From Aegilops tauschii subsp. strangulata (lineage: Eukaryota > Streptophyta > Magnoliopsida > Poales > Poaceae): a stretch of 64,000 nt of DNA. Under the pieces are notes generated by a model that did no database searches, was not told where the DNA came from, and saw nothing but the letters and a program-made list of their open reading frames with translations. Numbering within the stretch: position 1 is the stretch's first letter; each line of letters opens with the position of its first letter. The stretch lies in the NCBI RefSeq assembly GCF_002575655.3, contig NC_053040.3:224826628-224890627 (forward strand), written 5' to 3'. Made by a program: the position numbers and the translations under genes. This document shows, one piece after another, positions 1-11,950 of this stretch.

Positions 1-1576
1 TCTTTCTGTTTAACCAATTTGAACAAGATTTTGATACAGTAATATTTGACTTTAGTCCAGATTAGTAATTGGATCTTGTTTCTTTCGTAGTTTGAGTTTC
101 GTTGCTCCCTTTGATTTGATTCTTTTTGCAAACCGGAGTTCATCATCTGAACTTTCTGGTTAGATCTTCTTATTTGAGTTTTACCCGTGCTTGTTTGCTT
201 TAGTGCTTATGTATGCTATTATTTGTTTGCGATAGAATTCCCGGAGTGCGAAGCGTGCTACTATGAGTCACTAGGTTTTGCGGACCGTCAGCAAGGCAAG
301 TAACACATTGATCATACTTCTTTCATACCCAGTTTTTATGCATTAGTTCCAATCCTCAAACTTTGCATGATTAGGAAGTGTTTAACTTGTGGGTATTGGG
401 AAGTAGATGATGAGGTAGAACCTATTGCCCTGTTTATTATCAAACCCTTGGGAGTTACTTCTATGTATGCTTATTTGCTATGCTATGCTAGTAGACGTGG
501 TTTGGGTTGAGAGATCCATGACAGATGTGAGATTGTTAATTAATGGTTAACTTAAGGTGGCAACTTCAATACACATCTGGGTGGATTGCTTGTGGGCACC
601 TGGAGAATCTTGTGTTGTCCTAGGATATCTCGGAGTACCCGTGTGATCATCCTAAGGTCCGCCACCCAGGCTCAAAGGGATCATAAGATTTTTCATGCTA
701 GAAACTTCCGTGTGCAGCCACAAGCTATTATGGGCTCTAGCATAGTTGAGTATGTTGCATGACCTCTTCCAGTGGTGGGCTAGCAGATGTAGAGGGAAAG
801 TAGGTGTAACTGTCCACCCGGGGTTAGAGTTAATGTTTCTGAAAGACTGTGTCTCGGTCATCCGTTTCTCAAACGCCATGTAGTGTGAGAAATCCAACGG
901 AGGAGATCGAATCTTGTGGGGAAAAGTGCGCAAACCTCTACAGAGTGTACAAACTAATCATGGTTAGCCGTGTCCCCGGTTATGGACATCTTGAGTATTT
1001 GGTTCTTGGATTATCATATGGATCTCATCACTCTAAATTAATTTTGATGGGTTGATAATTACTTTTAATTGGGATTGAGTTGGAGGAACCTTCTCAATGA
1101 TGTTTCAACTACCATGGTAGTTAAATAAAATATATTCCTTTGTTGTAGGGAAAAACTTGCTTTTCACAAAAACATTTTAACCATAATATGCATATAGTGA
1201 TAGCCTTTATCTGTTCATTATTCTACTGTGTTACATTGCCAGCATATTCCATGTGTTGACCCATTTTCGGGCTGCAATGTATCAAGTTGCAGACTTTTCA
1301 GACGAGGAGTAAGGTTCGCTAGGCCGTTGTCGTGCACTCAGCTATGCCATTGGAGTTGATGGACTCACTTTATCTTCCAAGCCTTCCGCTGTTATCTTGT
1401 TTAGATGGCCTTAAGCCATATTTACTATAATGAGTTCTCTTTGGAGACTATCGATGTAATAAGTGTGTGATTTCTACTCTGCTATAAATCCTTCGAGTAC
1501 TGTGTGTGTCAGCATTACCGATCCAGGGATGACACTGAAGCACAGAGACTTGACCATCTGAGGTCGGGTCGCTACA
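1..1576 (-). mobile_element. Sabrina-like Gypsy LTR, cut by window start
   Basis: Most of a long LTR read on the minus strand. It starts with TGTAGCGACCCGACCTC at 1576 and runs off the left edge. I recognise the text (TE family from memory) as the Sabrina LTR of Triticeae. Open frames inside it, such as 652-933 on the minus strand, are non-coding LTR sequence. The bases just outside 1576 are not purine-rich, so this is more likely the outer edge of a 5' or solo LTR than the inner edge of a 3' LTR. The PBS and internal domain would lie left of the window. Confidence 0.7.
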
Positions 1577-2046
1577 AAGGAACGACATGCATTGGGTAGT
1601 ATTACGGCCGGAATTAAAAGCTCGGTATTAATTGGAGGGTACAACTAACATTTTTAGTGCTAAATCGAGGAAGGGACTTACAATAATGGATGCCCCTATT
1701 TTGCTCATGGGCCTGATAAACCCAGACGGAGGGACTACTACTGTGGGTTATGGCAAGGCCATAGATGTGTTGCCTCGGCATCCTGCTAGGCTCGGATTAC
1801 ACGGTGGCGAAAATGCTACGGAATCAATAAGTCTCGAACGACCAGCTTTTTTGCTTCTCGTCTTGACCTATCTCGTTATCGTCGCACGAATCTTGACGGT
1901 CTGCGCTTGCCACGTCATCACCTGGCAGTCGTTCGGGACGAAGCAAAAGTCACCCGAACCACTCCCTCGCCCTCTTCCCCTCATTTCCACCTAACTCTCT
2001 TATCCACACCACATAGCGCTGGGCAGGCAGGGACGACGGCGAAGGC
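1577..2046. other. Unassigned spacer
   Basis: Short stretch between the LTR edge and the CACTA terminus. It has an open frame of about 120 codons on the plus strand (1632-1994) with no recognisable domain, signal or splice context. I see no gene here. Confidence 0.4.
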
Positions 2047-2469
2047 CACTACCAAAAAAATACAGTTCCGTGATGGTACGTGTTTGTCACAGTAGGTCAC
2101 GTTTTCTGTCATGCATGTACATCCATGACAATTTTATGACAGAATTAAGATAGTCATACCTGTGCTGTCGTAGAAGTGTTCCATGACATTACCAAAATTA
2201 TCATCACGGAAGTGTCCACTTCCATGACGATAAATCGCGCTTCATAGAAGTGCTTTCGTCAAGGGTGACCGACACGTGGCATAAACCGTAACGGGTCGCC
2301 GTTAAGCTATCGGGTCCGGTTTTGGATTCGATAACCCGTTAACAGCCCGGACCAATGGGGATTTTCCACGTGTAAAATTCTCATTGGCCAGAGGAAACAC
2401 GTGTTGGCTCACCGTTGGGACAGATGTCATCCACTCATTGGACAGGAGGCGCCTATGATACATCGACAC

Positions 2470-3060
2470 GTGGCACGACCCAACAGAGGCCTATTCCGAT
2501 GAAAAGGCCGGCCCATTTGACTTGGTCAAAATGTAACTAGCCGGCCCATGGAAAGCCTGTTAACGGCCTATTCGTATATAGCGCATTTACGGCCCGCTAA
2601 CTACCGGCCCGTTACGGCCTATCGGAATTAAGTCCAGTAGCTTCATCGGGGCCGTCCAATATGATTCCAGCCCGTTGTAACGTCCGGCCCATGTATGGCC
2701 CATGATGTCTTTCGGCCCATATGAGGCCCTTTGTAACTCTCGGCCCATTAAAGGCCCGAGATGAAATTGGCCCATAATGAACAGTGTATTGCTTTATACC
2801 CATTAAAGACCCATTATTCCGTCGGCTGTTTCCATCCCGTGTTAACTTTCGGCCTTCTAAGGGCCCATTTATTCCTGTGCTCATTTCTAGAATTCGGTTA
2901 GATATGCTCCGTTACTGGCTTGTTCCGTTTGTGGGCCAAATACAGCCCGTGGTTACATTCGGCCCGTTTGTGGCCCGTTAACCCGTTGGGCCGTTTTCAT
3001 AGCGTTATCAAATACGGCCTATTAACGACCCGTTATGGTCCACGAATAGCACGGCCCATG
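2470..3060. repeat. CACTA subterminal repeats
   Basis: Dispersed short motifs around GGCCCGTTA, GGCCCATT and CGGCCCAT occur on both strands at short spacing. This pattern is typical of the subterminal region of CACTA elements, where the element-encoded binding protein docks. No gene is present; small open frames here come from the repeat composition. Confidence 0.6.
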
Positions 3061-3072
3061 TTTGGCGAAATG

Positions 3073-3234
3073 ATTATACGCCCCGTAGAAGGCCCATGGA
3101 TCCTACGGCCCGTAGAAGACCAATGGATCCTACGGCCCGTAGAAGGCCCATGGATCATACGGCCCGTAGAAAGTCCATGGATCCTACGGCCCGTAGAAGG
3201 CCCATGGATCCTACGGCCCGCAGGAGGCCCATGG
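3073..3234. repeat. 27-bp tandem repeat, 6 copies
   Basis: Six consecutive units of 27 bp built on ATCCTACGGCCCGTAGAAGG followed by CCCATGG. Copies differ at one to a few positions. The period is a multiple of three, so the plus strand shows a chance open frame with a nine-residue repeat (RPVEGPWIL-like). Each unit contains the near-palindrome CGGCCCGTAG and a CCATGG site. It lies in the CACTA subterminal zone. Confidence 0.9.
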
Positions 3235-3552
3235 TTACAACAGTTTGTGTGTTGCCATGATTATTGTGGCCTAGTTACCAAAAGTAGGTTACTGTGGCCA
3301 CTAGAAAAACGCGGAAAAAGAACTGTAGTGACCACAAGCAAACAACTAAACAAGACAATAAGGAAATAAATAAGCCAGCAACTAACGCTGGCCTATTACA
3401 CACATTACATCCACTGGGCATCAAAGTTCACCACCAGTGCAAATATAGGGAACAAAGCAGCATATTACATACACTGGCCGTCAAAATTGGCCACCAGTGC
3501 AAATAAACGCGACAGCAAAACAAGTCCATAACTGAAACAACTTTAGAAGAGC

Positions 3553-4002
3553 TCAAGAAACGTTATCCTGGGTATCCACCATGCTGGCAATAAGCTTAGC
3601 AAGCTTATTAGCTTTGTCCCGTTTGGCGCTAAAATCCTCCAACTCTTGCTGTTGCACCAGAAAGTATGCATCTGAATGCTCCAGGGACTTCCGCAGTCCT
3701 TCCGCTTCTTGTCGCAGCATAGCTGATCGATGTCTTTCTGCTTGTAGTTGAGACTCAAGAAACCGAACTGATTCAGACAGTGAGTTTGAATAGCTTGTGC
3801 AAGCGGTAGTGGCCAGTAACTCGAACAGTAAACCAAGGCAGGACTTTGGGGTTGCCTCACTGTCTTCAAGATAGTTTTCCTTAGCTGTTTTATCAGCTTT
3901 GTTGGAGACCAACAAGGATATCTCACGATCCTGAACCTTATCTGCATTACTTCCTTTATCATTGCTTAATAAGGCACTCTTCCCCAATATTCTTTCAGCA
4001 TT
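3553..4002 (-). pseudogene. Last exon of CACTA gene, coiled-coil C-terminus
   Basis: Reads from an acceptor (TTATTCTTTTAG) at 4003 to a stop at 3553. About 149 residues, the second half rich in Glu, Gln, Lys and Leu with heptad spacing (SQLQAERHRS, QQQELEDFSAKRDKANKLAK), as in the C-terminus of CACTA TnpA-like proteins that dimerise. The frame is open throughout. It has no enzyme motif. I read it as part of the gene upstream, not as a separate gene. Confidence 0.55.
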
Positions 4003-4668
4003 CTAAAAGAATAAACAAGCAGACACATAACAGGTTTAGCATGTACTAGTATATGAAACTCATTTCGGTGAACCAATTCATTAGTAAGGTGGACAAGATT
4101 AAACTACCAAGTCTTCTATTGCCATGTAGTACATTATAAAAGCATCAAACAAACATATATCTATGTCCTATGGTCACTGCATTGTCTTGCCAAATCAAAA
4201 TAGAGACACAGTTCAAATCATATCAGTTCAAGAGAAAGCAGCACTCAAAGAATACAAAGCATGGGAAACTAAACGACACAACAAGATTTCAGATGGGTAC
4301 CACGGGTCTACATGTACAAAAACACTATTGGCCATGTTATGATGCTAGTAATGTGCATGATATGATAAGTCAACTGTATACACAATTAAAATTGAAATCA
4401 ACAGAGCTATTTATAAGAGCAAACCTGTTAAAGAAACATGCGTAAATATACCTCTTGTGCCATTGGAGTTTTCATTGGACCGTTCAATTTAAAAATAAGT
4501 TTGTATGAGTAAATACGGTGATACAAGAGTAAAGCAGTATGCACGATAGCAATGTAATCTTAAATGAGAACAATTGTTCTTCAGGTTTAAGCACTTGTTC
4601 TACATGAACAGAGTACAGTAAGACGCAAGCATGTATTACTTAAAATAAAATGAGCTCATAGACCTTAC

Positions 4669-4881
4669 CACATTCTTGGTTCGGGACCAGTAAAGAACAA
4701 GGTGTTCCCAGTCATCGTCCAGTAAATGTGTCTCAGGAGAACGCAAGGGAATTTGGCGAGTTTCTTTGCCAGTGAAGTACGTTTTCTTCAGGTAATTCCG
4801 ATACTGCCACCAAGCATTCTTGGAGATAGCAGAGGTATTAGCACAGGTTACCTCGTCTTGGCTTTCCAAATCAGTCCTTCT
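4669..4881 (-). pseudogene. CACTA exon with plant transposase domain (PF03004-like)
   Basis: The translation contains SKNAWWQYRNYLKKTYF and then DDDWEHLVLYWSRTKN. This matches the conserved core of the Ptta/En/Spm plant transposase family, where W-x-x-L-x-x-Y-W is diagnostic. Acceptor TTCTCTATAG and donor GTAAGG bound the exon. Domain assignment is from pattern recognition; a profile search would confirm it. Confidence 0.6.
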
Positions 4882-4979
4882 CTATAGAGAAAAATGGGAA
4901 AATTTGCTGTAGTATAACCATCATGAAGGTAGAATGTATGGGAGAAAGCAAAGTAATTGCCATGAATAACATTACTTAC

Positions 4980-5488
4980 ACATAACTCCTGGACAAACAC
5001 CTGCAACTGGCATTTTCCTTCATCTTCAGTATAATATTTCCATGATGGGAAGATGCGCACATAGGATTTAACAACATCAAATGCGATAGATGCTAAACTA
5101 TGAATGGCTGGTTGTGCTTCCTCCACATGAATAGGTGTACTAACTGGTGGAGTTGGGGTTTGCCGTGGTAGTACTGGCGCTTTGGGCACTGGAGCTGCCT
5201 TACTAACTGCTCTTGTTTGGGAGCTCTATGGTGGAGATGGTGCCGTGTCAACAGGAACTGGGTTACTATCTGCTGGGGTTGGGGTTAGATTGGGTGAAGC
5301 TGGTTCTCTGTCCATTGTGGTAGGTGTAAAATCTGCGAGAGTCTGGGTTATGTGTGGTAGGGCTGGTTCTCGTTCATGTACAACCGGGGTGCTATCTCCA
5401 CCAAGAGGTAGCATTGTTTTATTTGAAGACCATGTTTTTACTCCGCTAGATACTGCCATCACCCGCTCCAATTCAAATGGTTGATAAA
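4980..5488 (-). pseudogene. CACTA exon with Pro/Thr-rich linker and nonsense codon
   Basis: Begins with PFELERVMAV, which resembles the start of the upstream exon (PFEWVMEKSG), then a Pro/Ser/Thr-rich linker, then a stretch (VKSYVRIFPSWKYY) leading into the transposase-type domain. The donor GTAAGT lies at about 4979. A TAG at 5226-5224 splits the exon; frame is kept on both sides, so this is a point nonsense mutation. Confidence 0.55.
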
Positions 5489-5569
5489 CAGGAAACATAG
5501 TTGAATGTACAGACATTGTATGAGAGACAGATGCAACAGATAGTGTGGAAAAAAGAGGGCATTAAATAG

Positions 5570-6340
5570 TTGACATGTATATTGTTTAACTAAAACAGAT
5601 AGCATGACATAATTTCACATATATGATGTCTATCTAAACTCGATAGCATAGCATAACATAATTCAAAGATATGATGACTAACTAAACAGGATCGCATGAC
5701 ATAATTCACATACATGTTATCTAAATAACCAGGATCGCATGATTTAATTCACATATGTGATTTATATGCTAAGCGGAGGGCATTCGCATATATGATGTCT
5801 GAACTAAGAACATGGTGTTGAATATTGTGTATATGATGTCTAAACTATGCAATGCAAGACACCATATGCATGATATGAGCAGTAGAACCATGCCAAGTTA
5901 GATCATACACCTCGGTGGGGGTATAGGACTGGTCATCTGTCTCTGAATCCATCTGGGAGGAGCTATCGGGACCCAGCAAGAGATCTGCTTCGACAGGTAG
6001 CACTATCTGCTCTGAAGGCCTTGTTTCCACTCCTGATTTTTCCATCACCCACTCAAATGGCTGATTCACAGGAAGAGTAGTTTAATGTACAAACATTATC
6101 GACAAATGGAAATTTAATGAAGAAAACGATGGGCTAGATATCATTCAAATATATGATGCCTGGTTAAACAGGATGGCATTGCACATTTCACATATATTAT
6201 GGCTGGCTAAAAGACATGAGACTGCATAATTCCCATATATGATATTGAAACTAAACAGGTGGCATTACAGAATATGTCTAAACTAAGCAGATGACATATA
6301 TGATGTCGAAAGTAGGCACTGCAAGGCAACATATGCATGA
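5570..6340. repeat. Duplicated intron blocks with degenerate 40-50 bp repeats
   Basis: Two intron blocks (about 5570-5880 and 6120-6360) both consist of degenerate copies around AAACAGGATCGCATGAC and CATATATGATGTCTAAACTA. Both end in the same text before the next donor (ACCATATGCATGATATGA and CAACATATGCATGATATGA). This shows that an exon plus its intron was duplicated together, with a period of about 460 bp. Confidence 0.6.
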
Positions 6341-7204
6341 TATGACTAACATCATCATGCTAAGTTAGAGAAAACACCTTGGGGGGTAAATAGGAGCGGT
6401 CAGCTGCGTCTGAATCCGCCTTAGAACAGATATCTTCCTCTGGATTACAATCGAGAGAGGGGGGAGGGTTTGCCATTGAACCCACCATGGAGCGATGTCT
6501 GCATGACATTGTATTGCCGCGCAAAACTCTTCTCTTTTTCTCTACATGTGTCAGCATGACTGTGTACAATATCTGACATGCATACAAAAAAAATATAGTG
6601 AGATTATGTAAGGAGAGCATGTGGAAATCTAGAGTAATGGTAACAACCAGTGGATGGATCCAAAAATAATGATAGCGGGCTGATGATTGCTTTAATTTAA
6701 TAAAAAAACAGATGATGATTGCTTTACTATTTGTTTCCGACCCAATATGAACAACATAGACATACCCTAGGTGAACCAGATATTAGACAGAGATACTATT
6801 CATTGCTGCCTCGATATGTGCCCCACAACTAATTTAGAATCAAGTGTGAACATCAATTTGTACCTGACTTGGAGTCTAAGAGGTGAACAGGACAATAAAG
6901 TAGCAGGTAATATTAAGCAATGCATAACATAAGTAGAAACAAAAGAGTGTGACCTCTCTTGTGGACCCGTGTACTCCTCAGGTTCATCTACTGAGTCGAT
7001 GATGGTGATGCCCTTGCGGTGGGTGCCGGCAGTAGGGAAGGAGATCTGAGGCAGTGAAACACGGTCAGGAGTCGTGATGTCTGGTTTGGTGGATGCTTCT
7101 GTTGATGGAGCAGCTCAGGTGAGGCGGACGACGTCGCGGCAGGAGCAGGACAAACCACACAAAGTTTTCTTCGACACCTACCTGTAACTGAAGTAATTCT
7201 GTAA

Positions 7205-7590
7205 GGGCTCATTTGGCTTGCATGATTCTAAAAACGCAGGAATAGGAGGAAAAACACCGGAATAGGATTGGAATGCACATGGGAAACAGAGAATTTGTGA
7301 ACACAGGATTTCTGTCAACTTGGGTGTTTGGTTCACAGGAATTGGAGGAGCAGAGGAACGCAAAGAAAAATGGCCAAAATAAAGTGAAACCATATGAAAG
7401 TGTGTACAGTTAGAATGTTATTCTGCCACTAATGCACTTGGTCTTGTTTTCATGCATAGGATTTTGAAAAGTAGGTCCAGGTGGATGTTTTTTTCCATTC
7501 CTGTCAACAAAATGCGTGAATAATTGAATAGTAGACTGCCATAGGAAAATTTCCTATTGCTATGTTTTTCCGTTGAACCACAATAGCCCT
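7205..7590. mobile_element. hAT-type MITE-like insertion in a CACTA intron
   Basis: The segment opens with GGGCTCATTTGGCTTGCA and closes with text whose reverse complement is AGGGCTATTGTGGTTC. Its interior has the repeated words 'acaggaat' and 'ggaattgga' seen in grass hAT-like MITEs. I could not find a clean 8-bp target duplication, so the boundaries are approximate. Confidence 0.4.
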
Positions 7591-8151
7591 AATGGATCGA
7601 CATTAATGTAGAGTAGTAAGTGATGCGACCAGTGTACAACCTCTTTGCCGTAGCCGTGTCGACCTCAGCATCATTGGGTTGGTCGCTGAATAAGTTGAGG
7701 CAGAGGTGGCTGTCGGAGGTGTGGAGGAAGATCTGAGGAATCTGTAGACGGCGTCCAGGGCACTGCTCTGTTGTGATGGATCGTTCTATCGTTGGAGCAG
7801 CTCCGGTGAGCCGTAAGACGTCAAAGCTGAAGCAGCATAAGACAGGCATCGTTAATCTCAAGTAGGATTCTAATAGCATCTCCAATAGATGATGTAAAAT
7901 GCATTATCAAAAAGTGATAGATGTAAAATTTACATCACCAAAAACCACCTGACTACAACAGATGAGGTAAAAACTGTTGACTCTGAACTTAACTATCGAA
8001 ACTGAAATTTACCGTGGAATCCGAATGTTACTGTCGAAACTGAATGCAAGGTAGCAGAGAGGCACTTCACATGGGATAGTTTAGGGTGGGCCTGCAGTTC
8101 ATCTTCAACCTGCACCCCCCTGAGCCGCCAGCCACCGCCGGCCGAACCCCA

Positions 8152-8285
8152 CGCCGCCTCGCCGCCCCGAAACAACTCCCCACTGCCGGCCCGCTGGCGC
8201 CTCGCCGCCCCGAAACAACTCCCCACCGCCGGTCCGCCGCCGCCTCGCCGCCCCAAAACAACTCCCCACCGTCGGACCGCTGCCG
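8152..8285. repeat. GC-rich tandem repeat of about 44 bp, 3 copies
   Basis: Three units share CGCCTCGCCGCCCCGAAAC followed by AACTCCCCAC. The proline-rich open frames on both strands here are a product of the repeat. It is followed by a C homopolymer run of about 15 at 8304-8318. Confidence 0.7.
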
Positions 8286-9300
8286 CCCTGGCCAGCCCTC
8301 TAGCCCCCCCCCCCCCCCACGCCAAGCTTTTTCTCCGGCGATCCATACGCCACCGCCCCACCACCGCGCCCCCCACCGTCGGCGAGCAGCACCCCACCCA
8401 GAACCCTAAGATAGATAGTGGGGTACCTCTCCGGCGAGCCCCCCTCCCCATTGCGGGTGGTTCTTCCTTAACTCCGGTGAGACCCCCATCTCCTGAAAAT
8501 CGGCTGACCCAAAATTCAATTCAATCGACTGAAGTGTAGATAAATCAGAGCAGAGCAGCAGCACGAGCGAGGGGAGAGCAGCAGCAGCAGCACGAGCAAG
8601 CGAGCGAGAGCTGGAGCACCAACAGCTGGGCGAGCGAGCGAGAGCCGGAGCACTAGCAGCAGCGCGAGTGACCGAGTAAGAGCCGGAGCAGCAGCAGCAG
8701 CAGATCCGGCTGGTATGGCCGCCGCCGTCGAAGGGGCCTCGCACTGGGGGAGAGCCGCCGTGGAGATGTCGCCCGTGGCGCCGGCTTCGAGGTAGCCACT
8801 CCACGGGGGTGCGGGATGGAGCACCGTCGGCGCCGGGAGGTCGAGTTAAGGAGAAGGTGCGATGCGATGAGTGTACAACCTCTTTGGTGGCACTGAGTAG
8901 GCCTCGGCTTCGTCCGAGGAGTCGGTGAGGATGCTGCGATTTCGGTGGAGCAGGTTAAGGCGGCGCTGTGGGGATGGAGCAGCCGCGATAGACGAGGCGA
9001 TCGTCGGAGCAGCTCCTTGTAGGTGGAGGATGGGGCGGCTGAACCGGCGGGACGACGAGATGGACAACGGATCCTCATCCAGGAGGTGGATGAGGGACGT
9101 CGAGCTGTTGCGGTGGACGACGTCGTCGGGGAAGAGGCTCCGGCTGGGCAGCGGTGAGGTGGCGGACGGAGAAGGGTGGGGTTTCGCGGCTGGAGCGGAG
9201 AGGTTATGACGGCCTGGGATTTCGAATGGCGAAAAGGAGGCGATGGGAGGGGGGAACCATGACTTAGGGACGTGCTTGTCCAAAATGTAGGGTGTGTTAC

Positions 9301-9650
9301 AAAAGTACCCCCACCGATTTAAACTAGCGGCCCTTTCGGCTCAGGGTTAGAAGGGGGATTTCGTGTGTCGGGATTTGGCAGCTGGAGGGAGTTTTCGCGC
9401 GCGTTGTAATTTCGGGATAGCAAGGCGTGGGTTGTGAAGGCGCCAGTTTTGGGAGCACGATATCTGAATTTTCGGGATATAACAAGGCACGGGTTGAATT
9501 TTAGGGACAAGCCTAACGTGTAATATTGTACTTGGACGTACCAAATCAACTCACACTTCCCTCAACGAAAAAAACGAAAAAATAAAAACTATTCACACCA
9601 CACAAAGACAGAGTCTTGTCCCATTTTACTATACAAATGCTATTCAAAGC
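9301..9650. other. Unassigned, possible 5' flank of the CACTA gene
   Basis: Contains short direct repeats (ATTTTCGGGATATAACAAGG and AATTTCGGGATAGCAAGG). I see no gene, TIR or target duplication. It lies directly upstream of the first exon of the minus-strand CACTA gene and could be its promoter region. Confidence 0.3.
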
Positions 9651-9652
9651 TA

Positions 9653-9889
9653 CACCCTCCTTCCATCTATATAGGGCCTAATGCGTTTTTCGAGGCTAAC
9701 TTTGAACAAATATGAGAGCAATAATATATGACATGCAACTTACACAAAGCACACCGTTAAATTCATGTGTGAAAGGAGCTTTCAATGATATAATTTTCAC
9801 ATTGTGCATGTCATGTACTATTAATCTTGTCAATAGTCAAAGGCGGTCTTAAAAAATGCATTAGGCCCTATATAGATGGAAGGAGGGAG
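9653..9889. mobile_element. Stowaway-like (Mariner) MITE with TA target duplication
   Basis: Terminal inverted repeats CTCCTTCCATCTATATAGGG (left, preceded by CAC) and, reversed, CTCCCTCCTTCCATCTATAT at the right end. The inverted repeat continues through GCCTAATGC. It is flanked by TA at 9651-9652 and 9890-9891. Length 237 bp, non-coding. Confidence 0.85.
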
Positions 9890-9891
9890 TA

Positions 9892-10366
9892 TGAATCCAT
9901 GTTATGTCCAATTAAATTTTTTCGCTGGCTGTATAATGCATGTAACCTACTCATGCCAACATTTTAGTGCATTCCAAATGTCTATACAACCACTGCAATT
10001 TGAACCGAATTTGAATTCGTTTCTCTATTTCAATAAGAATCTACAATCATGATTGTTGCCAACTTCAACCATCATTTGTGTATTACATTAACAATACACC
10101 ACATGATTACTATAGAGATAGATATGAAATATGTGTACTATATGAACTCAAATTCAATTTTTTGAATACACTTGATGTTGATTCCAAATAATAGTACATT
10201 TGATGTACTAACTATATATATTCATAATCTAAACCATGTTCCATACGTACACCGTGTTTATCACACAAGGTATAGTGCCCCGCCCCCTACATTATGACAA
10301 GTATTTTGACCTGAGCTGCAAAAGCCACACATTAGCCCAAATTTTAATCAATGTTCTATTTATTAT
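9892..10366. other. AT-rich intergenic DNA
   Basis: No open frame with recognisable content, no paired TIRs and no tandem structure. I see nothing supportable here. Confidence 0.4.
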
Positions 10367-10580
10367 ATGTAGTACTAGCAAGATGCCCATGCATTCCACG
10401 GAACATCAACATGATCAAGGGGATGCCTTATTTGCAAATATGGAGAGGGGTGTGGGTATCTTTTTTCAAAATTGCCATAGTTTCCTTCCTATCCGTCAGA
10501 TATAAATCGGACGGCCTATATTGCAGGATGGCAGGCACACCATCATCAACAACTCTGTTTTTTATAAGAGTAGAGATAAA
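10367..10580. repeat. Unclassified repeat headed ACTAGCAAGATGCCC
   Basis: Opens with AGCAAGATGCCCATGCATTC and CACGGAACA. The same head, AGTAAGGTGCCCGTGCGTTG and CACGGAACA, recurs at 26,279. It closes near TTTTTTATAAGAGTAGAGAT. The head contains the palindrome-like TGCGTTGCAC. I know this as a frequent Triticeae repeat head but cannot name a family. Confidence 0.4.
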
Positions 10581-10689
10581 ATATATTATATGTAGTATAA
10601 CATGTTCATAACCACACCATGTGTATCATCGTTATATATATTCACGCATGCGTCGGTTTAAGACACTATGATAAATTCTTCAAATATCC

Positions 10690-11950
10690 GAATTCGCCTT
10701 TTATAATGAATTATGATCTCTATTCGTCTTTTACACCCACACAACCCTCTTATCTTTGTAGCTAGCGCTAACTTTCTCTCGTGCATGCACACGCCCGCAT
10801 CCCTCTCACCCTCCCTCAGCATTCTCTAGATCCATCGCGCAAATTCGTCTTTTCACTTTAGGTCGTTCACCCACGGTGTGTGTAGGCCCCCAGCTCCTTC
10901 TTTACGGCACACATCGATTGATATGCCTCTCTAGCCAGGTATGCCTACCACAAACACATACTTCCCCTCTTCTCTTCTCACCGTCCATGCCCCCCTATGT
11001 CCAATACAGTTCCACATAGGTGCACACTCCCGCCCCACTTTTCATCGATCTCATACTCGTACACTCCTCCCCCTCGACATGGTAGGCCTCTCGCACCACC
11101 TCCTAGCCGCACCCTCTCCCCCTGTCTGTCTCTCCGGACCTTATTTGCTTCCAACACATGCATGCATGTATACGTACCGATCTCCCTACATATAGCCAGG
11201 TCGACTATAATTCGTTTTCCCCACGCACTGATAGACTTATCTCACTAGTTATGTCTCTCCCTTTCTTGGACACACGACGGCTGATCTTCCTATGTAGTTA
11301 CGTATGCTTACCACAACCATATCGTCTCCCCTCATCATCATTGCATACCTCCCGACCCGTCTCTCACACGCACGTGCATTGACAGACAGACATCCCCGGC
11401 CCTCTCTTATTGATATTGCACTCGTACCCTCTGTTTGTCTAGCAGGCCTCTCCCACCATTTGCGAGACGCCACTCCACCACCAACCCTCCGACACTCTAC
11501 CTTTGTCTTTCTCCCAACCTTATTCCTATGATACACATATCCATGGATGCCGATCGATCTCCCTCTATACATAGCTAGGTCTCTCTCCTTCTCCACACAT
11601 ATACTACTCGATCTACCTCTCTATAGTTAGGTCTCTGCCCCCTCCCCCTCCCACACACACACCGATAGTCGAACGTTGTAGGTAGGTATCCATGTCACAG
11701 AGAAAAACTGCACCCCTGCCCTCTCAAATTCCAGTAGGCCAGCCGCCCTGTATCTTTGACGTGGGCAAACACAAATTCTATGGAACTCTTTATCGATCGC
11801 GCAGCCACACACTTCATCCCTGTTTTCGATTCTATCGATATCTCACGCCGATGATCCCTCCGCTCTCTTTTCATGGATCGCTCCCTCTATATATGATCTA
11901 CCCATGACTCTGTTTCACACACATTGCATATGTTACATTTTTTTGTTTGA
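10690..11950. repeat. Pyrimidine-rich degenerate repeat region
   Basis: Strongly biased C/T-rich plus strand with recurring words TCTCTCCC, CACACACACA, TAGCTAGGTC, TACGTA and GATCTCCCT. All open frames on either strand here reflect this composition. No protein family is recognisable. I treat it as degenerate low-complexity repeat. Confidence 0.5.

Larger units (their letters stand above)
3553..9283 (-). pseudogene. CACTA-encoded TnpA-like gene, multi-exon, broken
   Basis: I place at least eight exons on the minus strand, 5' to 3': about 9283-8871, 7800-7637, 7125-6975, 6500-6379, 6054-5913, 5488-4980, 4881-4669 and 4002-3553. The upstream exons are low-complexity and repeated (most end in D/E-rich text plus Y-x-P-P-K before the donor). 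The exon at 4881-4669 has the WEHLVLYW signature of the plant En/Spm-type transposase domain (Pfam PF03004 type). The last exon is a predicted coiled coil. A TAG at 5226-5224 interrupts the sixth exon in the frame that joins both halves. The product is expected to be the DNA-binding accessory protein of a CACTA element. No TnpD-type catalytic gene is visible, so the element would be non-autonomous. Exon limits come from GT/AG sites by eye. Confidence 0.6.
2047..9300 (-). mobile_element. CACTA (En/Spm) DNA transposon, one terminus visible
   Basis: The terminus CACTACCAAAAAAATACAG begins at 2047 and is followed by subterminal repeats rich in GGCCCRTT and GGCCCAT. A minus-strand multi-exon gene (3553-9283) with a plant transposase-type domain ends close to this terminus, so 2047 is the 3' end of the element relative to the gene. 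I could not find the matching TAGTG terminus on the right. The end at 9300 is only where the gene-associated sequence stops being recognisable. Either the far end has been lost or it has diverged too far for me to see. Confidence 0.65.

Noticed and set aside
652..1055. Overlapping open frames on both strands near the left edge
   Set aside because: They lie inside the Sabrina-like LTR, which is non-coding.
2920..3369. 149-codon plus-strand frame with RPVEGPWIL repeats
   Set aside because: It is produced by the 27-bp subterminal repeat, whose length is a multiple of three; there is no domain outside the repeat.
7993..9078. Long Pro/Ala/Arg-rich frames on both strands
   Set aside because: GC-rich tandem repeat composition; only the frame that joins the CACTA exon end at about 8871 was kept.
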